Made by a program: the position numbers and the translations under genes. From assembly GCA_034440575.1 (NCBI GenBank), contig JAOTOL010001363.1, forward strand, positions 557,501 to 621,500: 64,000 bases of DNA. The letters run 5' to 3'. Positions within the stretch are counted from its first letter, which is position 1; each line of letters starts with the position of its first letter. Positions 11,241 through 22,829 of the stretch are shown one piece after another. The stretch is from Imbricaverruca yamaguchii (taxonomy: Eukaryota; Arthropoda; Thecostraca; Neoverrucidae). Below the pieces are notes generated by a model. The model was not told the DNA's origin, did no database searches, and saw only the letters and a program-made list of their open reading frames with translations.

Positions 11241-12420
11241 TGGTGTGAGTTTTGAAGTGGAGCTAAGCCGGGAATCATGTCAGTAGAAGTAGAAATAGAA
11301 GTTGCATAGAAGTAGAAATGGTGTTGACTCGAGGGGTGGGTGGGGCAATGGTGGCCGCCTGGGGGTACGTTTTCGTCGAGGCGGAGGTGGCCTCGACAGA
11401 CCTTCGATCCCGGGGATATGCCACCCCGATTGTGGCCTTGATGGTACAAACCTCTTTCTCTTTGCACCAGACTGGACGTAGTAGTGATGTGGGCATGTGG
11501 TAAGATGTGTTGCAGTTGAGGCAGTGGGCTGGTTTCGAGAAGGTGGATTCGGGATGAGGTGCATCGCCGCACTTGAGGTATCGGGCAGGTTGGCGGCATG
11601 TTTTGCTGCCATCGCCGAAGCGCTGGCAGTTGAAAGAGCGGAGAGGATTGGGAATAAAGACTCGGACTTGGCAGCCTAGGTGTCTGGCGAGGAGGGTCCT
11701 GGGAAGAGTGGTATAATTAATGGTAAGGACAAGGAGGCTCGCATCACGTTTCTGGCCACCTTTAAAGGAAGTGATGCGTCGAACGTGGGTACCTCGAAAA
11801 GGAAAGGAAACGGATTCCTCGACAGACTTGACAACACTGTCGAGGTACGATTCGATTGGTTCAGGTTCGAAGGGTGTGGTCTGGTTCGGGCGTGGGACGG
11901 CGTCGTGGATCGTGATGGTTTGATCCGGAATGCGAGACCCGGTTCGTGGTCTGAGAGCGAGCAGGGGTCGGCGAGCGCAAAGGGGTTCCATGGCGTCATA
12001 GAGGGAATTGTCCAGCTCAGGTCATCAATAGTTGTGTCAAGAAGTTGGGCATCATGGGCCGATTCCGGTGTCGCGCGATGGCCATCAGGTGTGGTCAGTG
12101 GGGAAAACTTCGACTCGCAGTCCGGTGGCGAGCATGGATCATTATCTTTCTTCCTCTTTTCCCTATCACGGGGAAAAACCCTACCCAACGAAATCCAAAT
12201 AAGAACGAAGAACAAAAAAAAAACGGAAATACGCGACGATGTAAACCGAGTGGGGTGGCGGATGTCATCCCACAAGAAAACGAAATGAGAAAAGAGCGAC
12301 GTGTATCGACCGTCGACCCACGAAAATGACAAAGAAAGAACTGCGGTAACGAGCAATCAGTCGCACAAAAAAAGGCACAGCGAGGTAATCAGCGGGCTAG
12401 GTGCCAGCGATATAGTAATG
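11240..12420 (-). pseudogene. I-like LINE ORF1 (gag-like zinc-knuckle protein), decayed
   Basis: The minus strand codes for an RNA-binding gag-like protein: RHLGCQVRVFIPNPLRSFNC, then knuckles SFNCQRFGDGSKTCRQPA and LKCGDAPHPEST, then CLNCNTSYH and WCKEKEVCTIKATIGVAYP. The first knuckle has Asp where His is expected (CX2CX4HX4C) and later knuckles have lost Cys residues. Frameshifts split the reading frame. The 5' half with an acidic/basic lead extends to about 12356. The same strand carries its ORF2 further left, separated by an inserted L2 copy and lacking the endonuclease. Confidence 0.8.
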
Positions 12421-12579
12421 AAGACTCCGTGATGTATTCCAATATATCACGAAATTGCACATGAAAGGCCCGCAATACATTTTCAGTCTTCTTTTTTTGG
12501 TGGGTGGGGGCAATACCTTCTCCGCCACAAGGTGTGGGGCAGATCAGGCCGGCATCTGGCAGTGGTGTGGATATCTCAC

Positions 12580-12703
12580 CCTGCTCGGTTGTACCGCATC
12601 ACACGGTAGAGTGAGGAGCGTCGGTTGCGCTCCACAGCGTCGGCGTCGTCAGCGCCCTCATCTAGCCAGTCCCGACTGGTGCCATTCCGGTGAAACAGCG
12701 ATT
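12580..12703 (-). CDS. unc80: UNC80 exon E13
   Basis: 124 bp, acceptor cggtttcag, donor gtgaga. Product: SLFHRNGTSRDWLDEGADDA, then VERNRRSSLYRVMRYNRAG. It enters at phase 1 and exits at phase 2, exactly what E12 and E14 need. Resemblance to vertebrate UNC80 is weak in this linker, so phase and splice signals are the main support. Confidence 0.78.
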
Positions 12704-13677
12704 CTGAAACCGGGCACCAGATGCGGGAGCTTAGAACACAGCAACCCGGCAAGAACAGCAATTGGGACAAAGAATATCAGGTGACATCTTGGGGAGCCAA
12801 GCAGATACATTAGCCTCCTGACTGCATATTCACAGGGACAACGGCAGTTGTTGATTATGTATTGATTTCCAAATGCAGGCATAACGGGAAATATCGAGGT
12901 CTTCTTCCAGATCCAAATAGGACATTTAACAAACAGGCTCGCATCCATATTTTCTTAAAGGGGTCCCGACAAAAAGAAATGTAATGAAATAGAGGTCCCT
13001 TTCAGAGAGCGAAGCGCGCAATACATTTCCCGTCTTGCGTGGTGAAGATCTCAAAATTTCTTCTTTGATCTGATGTATTCTTGGTTGTAAAGGGGCGGAC
13101 CCTGGCTGCGCGTCTGCTAACGAACATTTTCGCTGCATGAAAAATAGTGTATTGCTGCAGATGATCTAAAGTGCGTCATATTTTTTTTTGTAAATGAGTA
13201 AATTAAGGACACGATAGCTAAAGGAGTGTTCTGGAACCCTGCTGGAAACAAATTTAATGTGATGCCCATGCCGTGCAATGAATACTCTCCGTACCAAAAA
13301 TGCATTGTGGATAATCATCCCCCCCTGTCCGAGAAAAAGGCATCCCTCAGCACCAGGGGGGAATAGCAAAGAGCATCTCTTTTAATTTGAAATAGTATTT
13401 TACATTCCTCTTGGTGTCACATTTCACACCCAGTGACAATGGAGAATGTCCAAGTGTTGAAGCAACGTGTTCCGTGAATTGATACAGCTCACGCTTCTTA
13501 GCAATGCGGCCCATTGTTCAAACTGATGCTCAAACGGTTCTTACCATGGTTCCTACCATGATTCTTACCACGGTTCTCACGCATCACACGCACAGTAGCC
13601 TGGTATTAATGAGCTGCATTACAGGGTAAATGGGGGGCTAATATAGAAACACCGACTTGCTTAGTTTTGTGGTTGTG
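12704..13677. other. Intron with one dispersed repeat
   Basis: 12940-13110 is the reverse-orientation copy of the repeat at 2395-2560. The remainder shows no recognisable gene or element. Confidence 0.4.
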
Positions 13678-13975
13678 GGATATCCGGTAACCGGCTCAGG
13701 ATATCAAGTTGGACTTCAGATCAACGACCAAGGATATCAGATGGGACATCAGGTAATTGACCCAGGATATCAGGTGGGATTTCAGATCATCGACCCAGGA
13801 TGTCAGGTGGGATATCAGGAAACTGACCTGGGTATCAGGTGGGATATCAGGTACCTAGCCCAGGATATCAGGTGGGATATCAGGTAACCGGCCCAGGTTA
13901 TGAGGTGGGATATTAGGTAACTGGCCCAGGATATCAGGTAGGATATCAGGTAACCAGCCCGTTCGAATTCAGGAT
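13678..13975 (+). repeat. 33-bp minisatellite (about 9 units)
   Basis: Units of the type ggatatcaggtgggatatca(g) followed by gtaac-gaccca, period about 33 bp. The plus strand is open through seven units as a GYQVGxQxxDP peptide repeat, a consequence of a period divisible by three; no start context or homology supports a gene. Confidence 0.92.
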
Positions 13976-14103
13976 ATAACCCCTTATGTCGCAGACTCCA
14001 GAACACACCCACACGGTCAGGACAGACCAGCCAAATGACCACACCTTCCGTCTGAACAGGAATGATGGTCGCTTAGCATGAATCGTCGGGGATCCCTCCG
14101 ACA

Positions 14104-14240
14104 GAGTACCCTCTCACCGACAATAAATCACAGCTCCCACAGCGGCACCCTCTCACCGACAATGAATCACAGCTCCCACAGCGGAACCCTCTCACCGACG
14201 ATGAATCACCGCTCCCACAGCGGGACCCTCTCACCGAAGC
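14104..14240 (-). repeat. 39-bp x 4 minisatellite carrying the E12 splice donor
   Basis: accctctcaccg recurs at 14108, 14147, 14186 and 14225, exactly 39 bp apart. On the gene strand each unit contains TCG-GTGAGAGGGT, the E12 exon end and donor. The units read through to a stop in the E12 frame, so they are intronic. Confidence 0.95.
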
Positions 14241-14364
14241 GGGATACGTGCCGCTTCCGCGAGTGGTCGAGTGTGGCCCGTGTCCAGTGGCGGTGTTTGC
14301 GTCTGATGGTGGAGCCCGGGCTGGGACTCGGCGGACTATCGTCTCCGTCCACATCCAGCATGCT
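14235..14364 (-). CDS. unc80: UNC80 exon E12 (acidic/basic linker)
   Basis: 130 bp, acceptor gtcgacag, donor gtgaga. Product: SMLDVDGDDSPPSPSPGST, then a His/Arg-rich IRRKHRHWTRATLDHSRKR. Phase 0 in, phase 1 out, both agreeing with neighbours. It corresponds in position to the Ser/Arg-rich segment before KKLKLPIG in vertebrates. The donor is the first of four 39-bp repeats. Confidence 0.8.
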
Positions 14365-14544
14365 CTGTCGACAAGGAGAGCCATTGTCCAGCAACGTCAA
14401 GAGGACCCGCGCCAGTGCCAGCAGTGTCGTATTGTCATTCAGCATTCAGATGCGTCACAGCACGCCACGTGTTAGAGTGTAAACGCCATCGCAATACATC
14501 ACGCCAATATTTCGAAATTTGACATCGGGATACTCATTATAGGT

Positions 14545-14985
14545 CCGGTCAGATAGTCTATGGTGGTGGTACAGGGTACAGCAAATTTTGACCATTTCAG
14601 AGGGTCTATTGTGGTGATACAGGGCACGGTAAATTGTGACTATTCCAGAGGGTCTATTGTAGTGGTAGAGGGCACGGCAGATTGCGACTATTCTAGAAGG
14701 CCTATTTTAGTGGTAGAGGGCACGGTAAATTGTGACTATTCCAGAGGGTCTATTATAGTGGTAGAGGGCACGGCAAATTGCGACTATTCCAGAGGGTCTA
14801 TTGTAGTGGTAGAGGGCACGGCAAATTGCGATTATTCCAGAGGGTCTATTGTAGTGGTAGAGGGAAAGGCAAATTGCGATTATTCCAGAGGGTCTATTGT
14901 AGTGGTAGAGGGCACGGCAGATTGCGACTATTCCAGAGGGTCTGCTGTAGCCTGCTAGGTTGTGACTACACCAGAGTGCTGCGGA
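14545..14985. repeat. 48-bp minisatellite (about 8-9 units)
   Basis: Unit of 48 bp built on agagggtctattgtagtgg plus tagagggcacggcaaattg, repeated about eight times with a few substitutions. Lies within the intron between E11 and E12 and does not touch a splice site. Confidence 0.95.
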
Positions 14986-15596
14986 GTCGTATGTGGCAGC
15001 ACTGTGTGGCGCCCCTACAGCATCCCATGGATCTCGTGTGCCAACGTTTGCTGCTCCGATCGGCTATCGTAGTCTGCAGGGTTGGGAGTTTTAATCCGCA
15101 GGCTTTGTTTTCGAGCGCAAGGAGGGCGGGGTGATTCACCGATGCTTGTGGTCATGCGTCTTGATAATTGCATTGCATCTGAGTTCACTTCAACCCCCGT
15201 GTACACTTGAAGACGTGTGACAATGTACAAACTTATCTGCACTTCACTTGCCCTTCCACCATGACTGATGTATACGGAGCCACATTAGTTTAATACGTAC
15301 TTCGCTTCACTAACCATTCCACCGTCACCGAGATATACAGAGCCACATTGGATTACTCTGTGCTTCATTCGTTCTCCCAGAGCCCACAAAAGCGCCCCCA
15401 AAACGCCTTATTAAATACACAGACAGAGGCGCGCCGTTGTCAGGTTTGTGTGAAATGCTGAATAGAATAGCATACCACCGAGAAGTTAGGCAAAATAGTT
15501 TGTACCAGAGCAGTGATACAACTACACACCTATGAGAATCCCACGACTACTTACGAGTTCTCGCTACTAAAGGTAGCATAGTTTGATTTGATTTAC
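14986..15596. other. Intron, nothing recognised
   Basis: No repeat, gene or element identified. Confidence 0.35.
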
Positions 15597-15762
15597 CTGA
15601 ATGCTCGGCGCTTTCTTGATCCCGGACGACGCGGACGCCACCGTGCTCTTCCGCTTGAGAATGGACTTTTTCTGCACCTTCTCTTGGCTCGGAACGTCGT
15701 CCATGGGGTAGAAATTGGTGGGTGAGTCTCTGGATCCGGCCTCTGCCATGGTATGGATGCGC
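15597..15762 (-). CDS. unc80: UNC80 exon E11 (KKSILKRKST)
   Basis: 166 bp, acceptor gatcacag, donor gtaaat. Entry base completes Arg with E10. It codes for a linker containing TNFYPMDDVPSQEKVQ and the basic KKSILKRKSTVASASSGIKK. The nearer AG at the Met codon would break the phase, which is why the more distant acceptor was chosen. Exits in phase 0. Confidence 0.87.
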
Positions 15763-16102
15763 CTGTGATCACCAGTCAACAGTTGTGTGTGAAAAGTACA
15801 GGTGTGCCGCCGCCGCCGCCGCCGCCAAAACTCCCCTTCGGCATACAATGGTGTAATATATATAAACGCAATGGTGTAGGGGGCATGCGAGGTGAGCTGC
15901 GACCGAACTAGGCCATGGAGTGGAGTTGTCTTGTGCACTGTTCTTTCTGATGGAAAGCAATCGTGTGTCAATGTTGCATGCCATTTTCGGCGGAGTCCTC
16001 GGTAGGGAATGACGGTTTGGAACATCTGTGGTTCTTAATGATAATGCGATATAACAGTATGATGTATACACACGGAAGCTCGTTTTATTTTTGCATGCTT
16101 AC

Positions 16103-16248
16103 CGTACAACTTTGGTGGTAGTGATGGTGTTTTGCTTGTTCTTGTTGTCAGTTGAGTCAAGAAACCCGGCGAGAAGAACTCGACGAAAAATACAACCGTG
16201 GTTGTCCCGGACGTACACAAAAAATTGTCGTACGTCGTGGTATAAGGC
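16103..16248 (-). CDS. unc80: UNC80 exon E10 (ALYHDVRQFFVYV)
   Basis: 146 bp, acceptor gctttccag, donor gtaagc. Reads ALYHDVRQFFVYVRDNHGCI, then FRRVLLAGFLDSTDNKNK, matching GLYCDIRQLVQFIKEAHGNVFRRVALSALLDSAEK directly after PENL of E9. Leaves phase 2. Confidence 0.95.
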
Positions 16249-16814
16249 CTGGAAAGCGAAAATCAGATAACTTACAACTATCTGACATCACGTTTTAGTT
16301 CAAAACGCTCATCACCATCATCACAATAGCACCTTTTTCTTTGAAGTAAAGCAGGCTAGTGCATACCATGATCAGTGCTACTTCGTCAGTCAGTGGCGTG
16401 TCGTCAGCTCTGGTCAGTGATACCACGCGTTCCCAAAGACGATCAGCCGGTAAACGATCTGGACACATCCAGTCAACGTTTATGAACATTACGTATTCCA
16501 TCATTAACACATCTACGAACTGTCTTATTTCAACTTATTATAAATCAGAAAATTTCTTATTGCATATGATGTCCAGTATCCTTCAAGAAATGTTTGTAAC
16601 CAAATGTAACGGTGGTTTGTATATCTACGAGGTTGTACGCATGTACATTCCTACATAATAACGGTTACAACTTTATTTGAACTGACGATCCTCGGGATAT
16701 TCTTACATCGATAAGCAATATTTCGGCGCATATCCTTTGACACCGCACCTGCCGTATATGGGTAATACATCAACAGCTATGGCATGCTGCAAAAAATACT
16801 TTCCACGTGCGTAC

Positions 16815-17002
16815 CAAGTTCTCAGGAAGCTTCAGCTCCTTGGCCATGGCAACTAGCCGACGCATGTACTCGCCAAAGACGAGTGCCACCATTTGGCCCT
16901 CGACGCCGCGCACGCTGGCTGTGCCCTTCACGGCTCCGAAGTTGGTGGCGTAGCCAAAATGGTGTCCACCGTCGCTCTGCTTGCTCCCGCCTCGTTTTTG
17001 AT
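16815..17002 (-). CDS. unc80: UNC80 exon E9 (GVEGQMVALVF)
   Basis: 188 bp, acceptor ctcaccag, donor gtacgc. After a Gly/Ser linker it reads HFGYATNFGAVKGTASVRGV, EGQMVALVFGEYMRRLVAM and KELKLPENL. This matches NNFTTVDNKS...VEGIIVSAMFKSLI...HSPENL. The two entering bases complete an Asn codon with E8. Roughly 100 bp upstream of the acceptor lies a 480-bp compound microsatellite. Confidence 0.94.
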
Positions 17003-17109
17003 CTGGTGAGTGTGTGGAGGCGACGAAAATTCAATGGATATTTCATTCTAGCAGTGTATTGACAAACAAAACAACTTAGTCAAGAGCTATGTCACAAATA
17101 AACGCATAC

Positions 17110-17600
<491 letters not shown>

Positions 17601-17850
17601 TGTATGTATATACACCACTGGCAATCCAAAAATCCAAGACTGGTCATGGGGAGCGGGACCTGACCTTGTTACGGACTTGAGACGTCAGATGCGATGACCA
17701 GTTTTATTGTGAAAGTGTGTGCGGAGTTCCCCGTTGATGAACGCACTTGTCTTTTCACGAGTGTCTTTGTGTGTCAGTGGTAGTTGCCTCCTGCAATTTT
17801 GTCAGAAGAAAAATGGTTGACCAGTAGAAGCGTGTGTATCAAATGCTGTT

Positions 17851-18691
17851 TTAACCCGCCCAGACTCTTCCATAAGATCCTCACACCCCGTCCCAGGGGG
17901 GGAGGGAGTCGATGGGGACCCCCTCTAATCTCGCAACTAAGCATCTCACGAAAACTAAATAGGTGTCATCGGAAAGCGCTCGACGAGTAGGCCCAAGCAC
18001 CACCCACAAACAAATTATTGTCCCCAAAAAGTGATGTCACTAGGGGCCCTAGAGTTTCACGACTTACATCATGTTTGCGGTTCTGTGGGTTCATTTTGAG
18101 AGATTTGAAGAAAAAACCTATTTGGAATCAGAAAAGGAACGTAAAATCTACCAGCAACATAAAATGTTTGGCCACCCAAAAATATATTTTTTTAAATTTA
18201 TTTTGATATTTGAAAATTGTAAGTTATTTATCCAAATTTTTGTTAAATTGTCCTTTTTAATGGGTAGAGGGGCCGAAAAATATTATTCAGTCAACATCAA
18301 TAAAAAATGATTACTTTATCCAAGATCTTCGATCTTAACTTTAAAGGGCGAACATACAAAACTAATACGTAATCAAAAACGGGGAAAAATTATTCTGGTG
18401 CGTTTTATTGCATCCCTAAAGATAAGCAAACGCTGAAAACTTTATTCAAATATCTTTATCTGTTACAGCGTGACGAACGGTTGAACTTTTTTGGAGGTGA
18501 CCTCACTTGACCTTGACTAACTCGTTGACCCTAGACGACCTGATTTCAAGATGTTGACACAACATGCCAAATTGATGTGGGAAAAGGTATGCCAAATTTC
18601 TGCGCGCTGCCGAGCGCCAGAGCGCTGTCAGTCCGCGGAAAACCTTAGGGAGGTGGGGGTCGTCAACGACCCCCGGTACGGCGCGGGTTAA
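17851..18691 (-). mobile_element. Family B TTAA element, copy B2 (complete)
   Basis: Flanked by TTAA at 17851-17854 and 18688-18691; both ends begin TTAACCCGC reading inwards. About 0.83 kb, no coding capacity. Internal sequences match B1, B3, B4 and B5. This copy defines the ends of the family best. Confidence 0.8.
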
Positions 18692-19164
18692 ACTCGGAAA
18701 ATGGTGTAAGATGACAATGTTATGACTACATCAGCATTTTGTGATCTATCTATGACCAGAAACAAAACATTGGAGTTGCTTTGGCAGCTCAAACATGAAG
18801 ACATTTTTGTTAGATTCCGAACGTTAGAGGTCGGTCATCGATGATGAGAACCGACGAAAATATTGTGGAAATGCGCCAAGTCATGCAGCACCCAGCACCG
18901 CTCCCTCGCTGGTGCGTGCTGGTCAGCAGCAATAGACGGTGATTGAAGCGTCCACAGAGCGCCCCCTCGCTGTCAACCCTAGCCTCCGACTGATCCGCGG
19001 TTCTGGTCCGGCCTCCAATCTGCCAGTAGTCTAACTGATGACCTCTGGCAAGCGTCGCGCCATTTGGCGGCTGATCTCGCCAGGGCGCTGGTTACGTGTG
19101 GTCCGGCCAGACAAATGGTCGATCGGCGACACTATCGCCACTGCTGGCTCGGTCGGCTCTCTCC
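18692..19164. other. Intron, nothing recognised
   Basis: No feature identified before the CT-rich repeat. Confidence 0.3.
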
Positions 19165-19346
19165 TCCCCTATCTATCTCTCTCTCTCTCTCTCGCACTCT
19201 CTTTCTCTCTCTCACTCTATTTCTCTCTCACTCTCTCTCTCTTTCTCACGATCTCCCCATCCCTCTCTCTCACTCCGTCTATCCCACTCCCTCTATCCCT
19301 CTCTCTCGCTCCCTCACTTCCTTCCTCCCTCCCTCCCTTCCTTCGC
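19165..19346. repeat. CT-rich microsatellite
   Basis: About 180 bp of TCTC/CTCC repeats on the plus strand, 100 bp into the intron after E8. Confidence 0.95.
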
Positions 19347-19445
19347 CTACATGCAATCTTACGACAGTGTGTGTATATGAGATGGCGAGAAATCACGTGT
19401 CAGGAATTTGATGGAGTTCACCAGGGGATAGTAGTTGGCACTTAC

Positions 19446-19560
19446 TCATGGGGGAGGCCACCTGGCCGTGGTCACCACACCAACCGATGAACGAGTGCAG
19501 GAACTCCATAAGCTCGTGGATCGACGACTGTGACGATAATTCCCGCATGTACTTCCTAAA
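19446..19560 (-). CDS. unc80: UNC80 exon E8 (FRKYMRELSSQ)
   Basis: 115 bp, acceptor tcggcag, donor gtaagt. Codes for FRKYMRELSSQSSIHELMEF, then LHSFIGWCGDHGQ, aligning with FRQTMRDYV...VVDFLHALLGFC. Enters at phase 0 and exits at phase 1. A CT-rich microsatellite begins about 100 bp into the following intron. Confidence 0.92.
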
Positions 19561-19902
19561 CTGCCGACAGAAATTGCATTGCGCGGTGATGGGTCAACAT
19601 GGAAATTTGAGTGCAGTTATGCCATGACCGTGTGACAAATAAATTCGAATATTTCAAACAAAACGTAGCACCATGAACAATGTTTTGTCTGCAAATTCTT
19701 TCATTGGAACCCCGAACAAATTGTGCCTTCAACGAAGCTGATTACCACTTTGAGGAAGTGGCTCAGCTCAGTATGCACATATTTACATCACTTGGTAGTT
19801 CTAAACAGCTGCCCTCACGAGAAGCCAGGTGGATGCGGCACTCCAAGTGGCAAGCTACGTGGTTGGTTTCCCGGGACACACAAGAGAACGTTGCGGCCTT
19901 AC

Positions 19903-20026
19903 GTTTCGCTGGTCGATCTTGATGAGCCTGGCGAAGAGCAGCTGCGCCTGAGACCTCAGGAAGTCAGCACTGGGACCTCGATAGCCCTCCCGACAGCCGT
20001 GCGCACAGCCCATGTGCTTGAACGAC
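19903..20026 (-). CDS. unc80: UNC80 exon E7 (GCAHGCREGYRGPSADFLR)
   Basis: 124 bp, acceptor accgtag, donor gtaagg. Its first base completes the Arg codon begun in E6. It codes for SFKHMGCAHGCREGYRGPSA, then DFLRSQAQLLFARLIKIDQ. The block corresponds to SLGCAYGCGEGHRGLSGDRLR in vertebrate UNC80 and is among the most diagnostic pieces here. The same DNA on the plus strand carries only a chance ORF. Confidence 0.94.
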
Positions 20027-21440
20027 CTACGGTAGTGAAGACACCGGTTGATATTACTGTCTTGGTGCCCAGGCTGCAGCTACAAACTTGATTGAAGACC
20101 ACAGCGATTCACAATTCCCAAGGACCGCGATAGTACCACATAAGCTTGTCAGGTATAACCATATTTGGGAATCCAAATAAGGTATCTAAAAAAAGCATAT
20201 TATTATCAGTTAAAACAGGTCCGATGACGAACTTAGAACACACATACTTGCTGAAACAACACCACCTTTTCCCCCGATATGACACCTCTGGTTCTATCAT
20301 ATTACAGTCATTGTCCATGTTCGTATTTTGGTAGCTGGCAAAATACCGTACGTTCACTACAGTAATTGCCGCCAAAGTCGGCACCATGTAGAGAAAAGCG
20401 AAAACGTGGCACAGTATGTTAGTGCCAAATGGAGCAGCTTCTGAAGCAAACAATCTATAAACTAGAACATTGAATACGATTTGATGTGCAGAATAAGCGT
20501 TTGGTTCTTAACTTTGTTAACCTCGTAACCTTGATTTGAAAATTGTTATGTTTTGTTGAAGCGTAATGGGATGAACTCACGCGGAAGACGTGTGACACAA
20601 GTAGGGGAGGAATTGTTCATTATTCATTATTTATGCTCAGTATATATGCAGCAGGGATATATACCCAGCTACAGCCCAAGTGAGAATGCAATTCAAAATG
20701 CACCAGTAGGAATGCAAACAAGCACAAGAAGTACATAAATTGCATTATATCAATAGAAGGAAATGACGTAGTTCGCTATGACTACACTGAGTGCATGAGT
20801 AATGCTGCATCAGTGTAAAGAATGTTCTAACACCCGAGCCGAATTTACCATAGCTAATGGACAATTATAATTACCCAAACAGAATCTGACGGTGAGTATG
20901 TGGGCAACAATTGATTAAAACGAAACATGACAACATACATGACTCTCACCCAGGGTCTATTACACACTACTGCGTGCCCATTTGGACATCCAGTCGGGGG
21001 AGACAGACGCTCAAATACCCACAAATGGACACCTAGTGAAACCGGGCCGTCAGGCACGATTTACTTCCACTGCTACGATGGGATACGATGGGATTTACTG
21101 ATAAAATGTGCGTATGCGAGTTGCAAAATAGGCATATAGGCAATTAAATGAAAAATAGGCAATTACATGTATAGGCAATTACATTAAAAATAAAATAGGC
21201 AATTACATGAAAAGATGTATTAATGAATGCTAATTTGAAGCCATGCAACCAGATTAAACTACCCCAGCATCAGGCCTTGTAGTTATCTCGTAGAAGACTA
21301 TCATAGGAGTTAGGTTGGCCGCGCGACAATGCGAAGGGAGCCGCGGTAATGCGAGAACAGTCTCGACGTACTGGTGGATCGTGGGGAGGGGGGTGGCCAT
21401 ATCCCTCAAGGGTTCGAGATGGGCCGGAGCTTTTTCAAAC
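20027..21440. other. Start of the 18.9-kb intron, mostly unrecognised
   Basis: Contains a short tandem repeat at 21125-21210 (four copies of ataggcaattaca-like units). No ORF here shows family resemblance. Confidence 0.4.
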
Positions 21441-21849
21441 GCTCCGAAGTAGGGAAAAAGGGTTTATAAAAATTTTACGGGGGAAAATTTAAAAAAAAAA
21501 AACCCCTCAACCCCGTCCAAAAAATCGTTTTCCCCCCAAAAAAACAACCTAAATTGAAAAAGAAAAAAAAAAACCACCCCCCCCCCCCCCCCACTCTTGC
21601 TCCCCTCCCCCCTCGTCAAAGCCTGCGCCCTCCCCCCCTCCCCCCCCCCCCCCCCCACAAAAAAAGGCGGGGGCCCCCCCCGCCCCCACGGCGGTGTGTT
21701 CGCCCTCTTTCGCCCCCCGGCCCCAAACCAAAAACCCCCCCGGGGGGCTCCCCACAGAGGTGGGGGCAAAAAACAACCCCCCCCGGGGGCCACCAAAAAA
21801 AAAAAGCCCCGGGGGGGGGGGGGCCCCCCCCCCCCACCCAACCCCAACC

Positions 21850-21885
<36 letters not shown>

Positions 21886-21930
21886 AGGGGGAAATTAAGG
21901 CCTAATATGTCAAAAAAAAAGAAAAAAATA
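21440..21930. other. Homopolymer-run stretch, probable low-quality sequence
   Basis: Almost entirely runs of A, C and G in varying order. Apparent Pro/Gly-rich ORFs on both strands are composition artefacts. Sequence from 21930 resumes normal composition inside a family A repeat. Confidence 0.7.
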
Positions 21931-22540
21931 AAATATCTTGAAGGTCAAATGAGGTCCAAATAGCAACATTTGCTGGTTTACGGGGGCTTGGGTTGTCATT
22001 ACGCTGTTTATGATGCATTTCTCGGCTCGGTCCGGTACCGAGCCGAGATCAGGCGACGCTAGTAACGTCAAAAATGGGGTGCTGATGAAATATAAAATAG
22101 CGTTTAGCTACATATAAATGATTTTTTTCAAGTTTACCTAGGTGCAAGAAACATATCTTTAATAATATTGTCCATCATCCTGTTAACAACACGCATTTAT
22201 GTTCAAAAATACGTATAATTAAAACCGCATCCGCCTATTTGCCAGATGCGTGGAAGCTTTCCGCCATATTCCATACAATTCTCGGCTCGGTCCGGTACCG
22301 AGCCGAGATCAGGCGACGCTAGTAACGTCAAAAATGGGGTGCTGATAAAATATAAAATAGCGTTTAGCTAGATATAAATGTTTTTTCCAGGTTTAAGTAG
22401 GTGTAACAGGTATATATTTAACAATATTGTCCATTGTACTGTTAGCAACACACATTTATGTCAGAAAATACGGACAATTAAAACCGCAACCGCCTATTTG
22501 CCAGATGCGTGGAAGCTTTCCGAGACTTTTCGTAGGTCCT
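21931..22540. repeat. Family A remnant with a 263-bp tandem duplication
   Basis: 21931-22010 matches the interior of family A (aggtcaaatgaggtc, gtcattacgctgtttatga). Then a unit beginning at the palindrome CTCGGCTCGGT-ccggt-ACCGAGCCGAG occurs at 22021 and again at 22282, each followed by the same roughly 230 bp. Confidence 0.75.
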
Positions 22541-22829
22541 GGTCCTCCCTCAGGGCCGAGAAATGCTTTGACCAATCACAGGTCAGCTGGTTTGTCCATG
22601 CCGGGCCGACGCACAAACGGCGAAGGAACTGCTGATTATCTGTAAGTAAAAGTGAAATAAACAGAGAATCTGATCATTTATTAAATTAATGTTACATTAT
22701 TTAGATAGAAATAGTCGGAAGCTATCATTGTATAACTCATATGATAGGTTTTATTTCTTTTGGAGCCTCTGAAGACTGCAAGAACGATGTAGTTAGGACT
22801 ATTCAAATCGCCAATTTAGGTTTTAGACG

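Noticed and set aside
11680..12288. 202-codon plus-strand ORF
   Set aside because: Antisense shadow of the minus-strand LINE ORF1 with its zinc knuckles.
16822..17046. Arg-rich 74-codon minus-strand ORF
   Set aside because: Wrong frame of UNC80 exon E9; the correct frame gives the conserved VEGQMVALVF block.
19723..20091. 122-codon plus-strand ORF
   Set aside because: Antisense shadow of UNC80 exon E7.
21464..21905. Pro-rich and Gly-rich ORFs on both strands
   Set aside because: Composition artefact of the homopolymer stretch, probably bad sequence.
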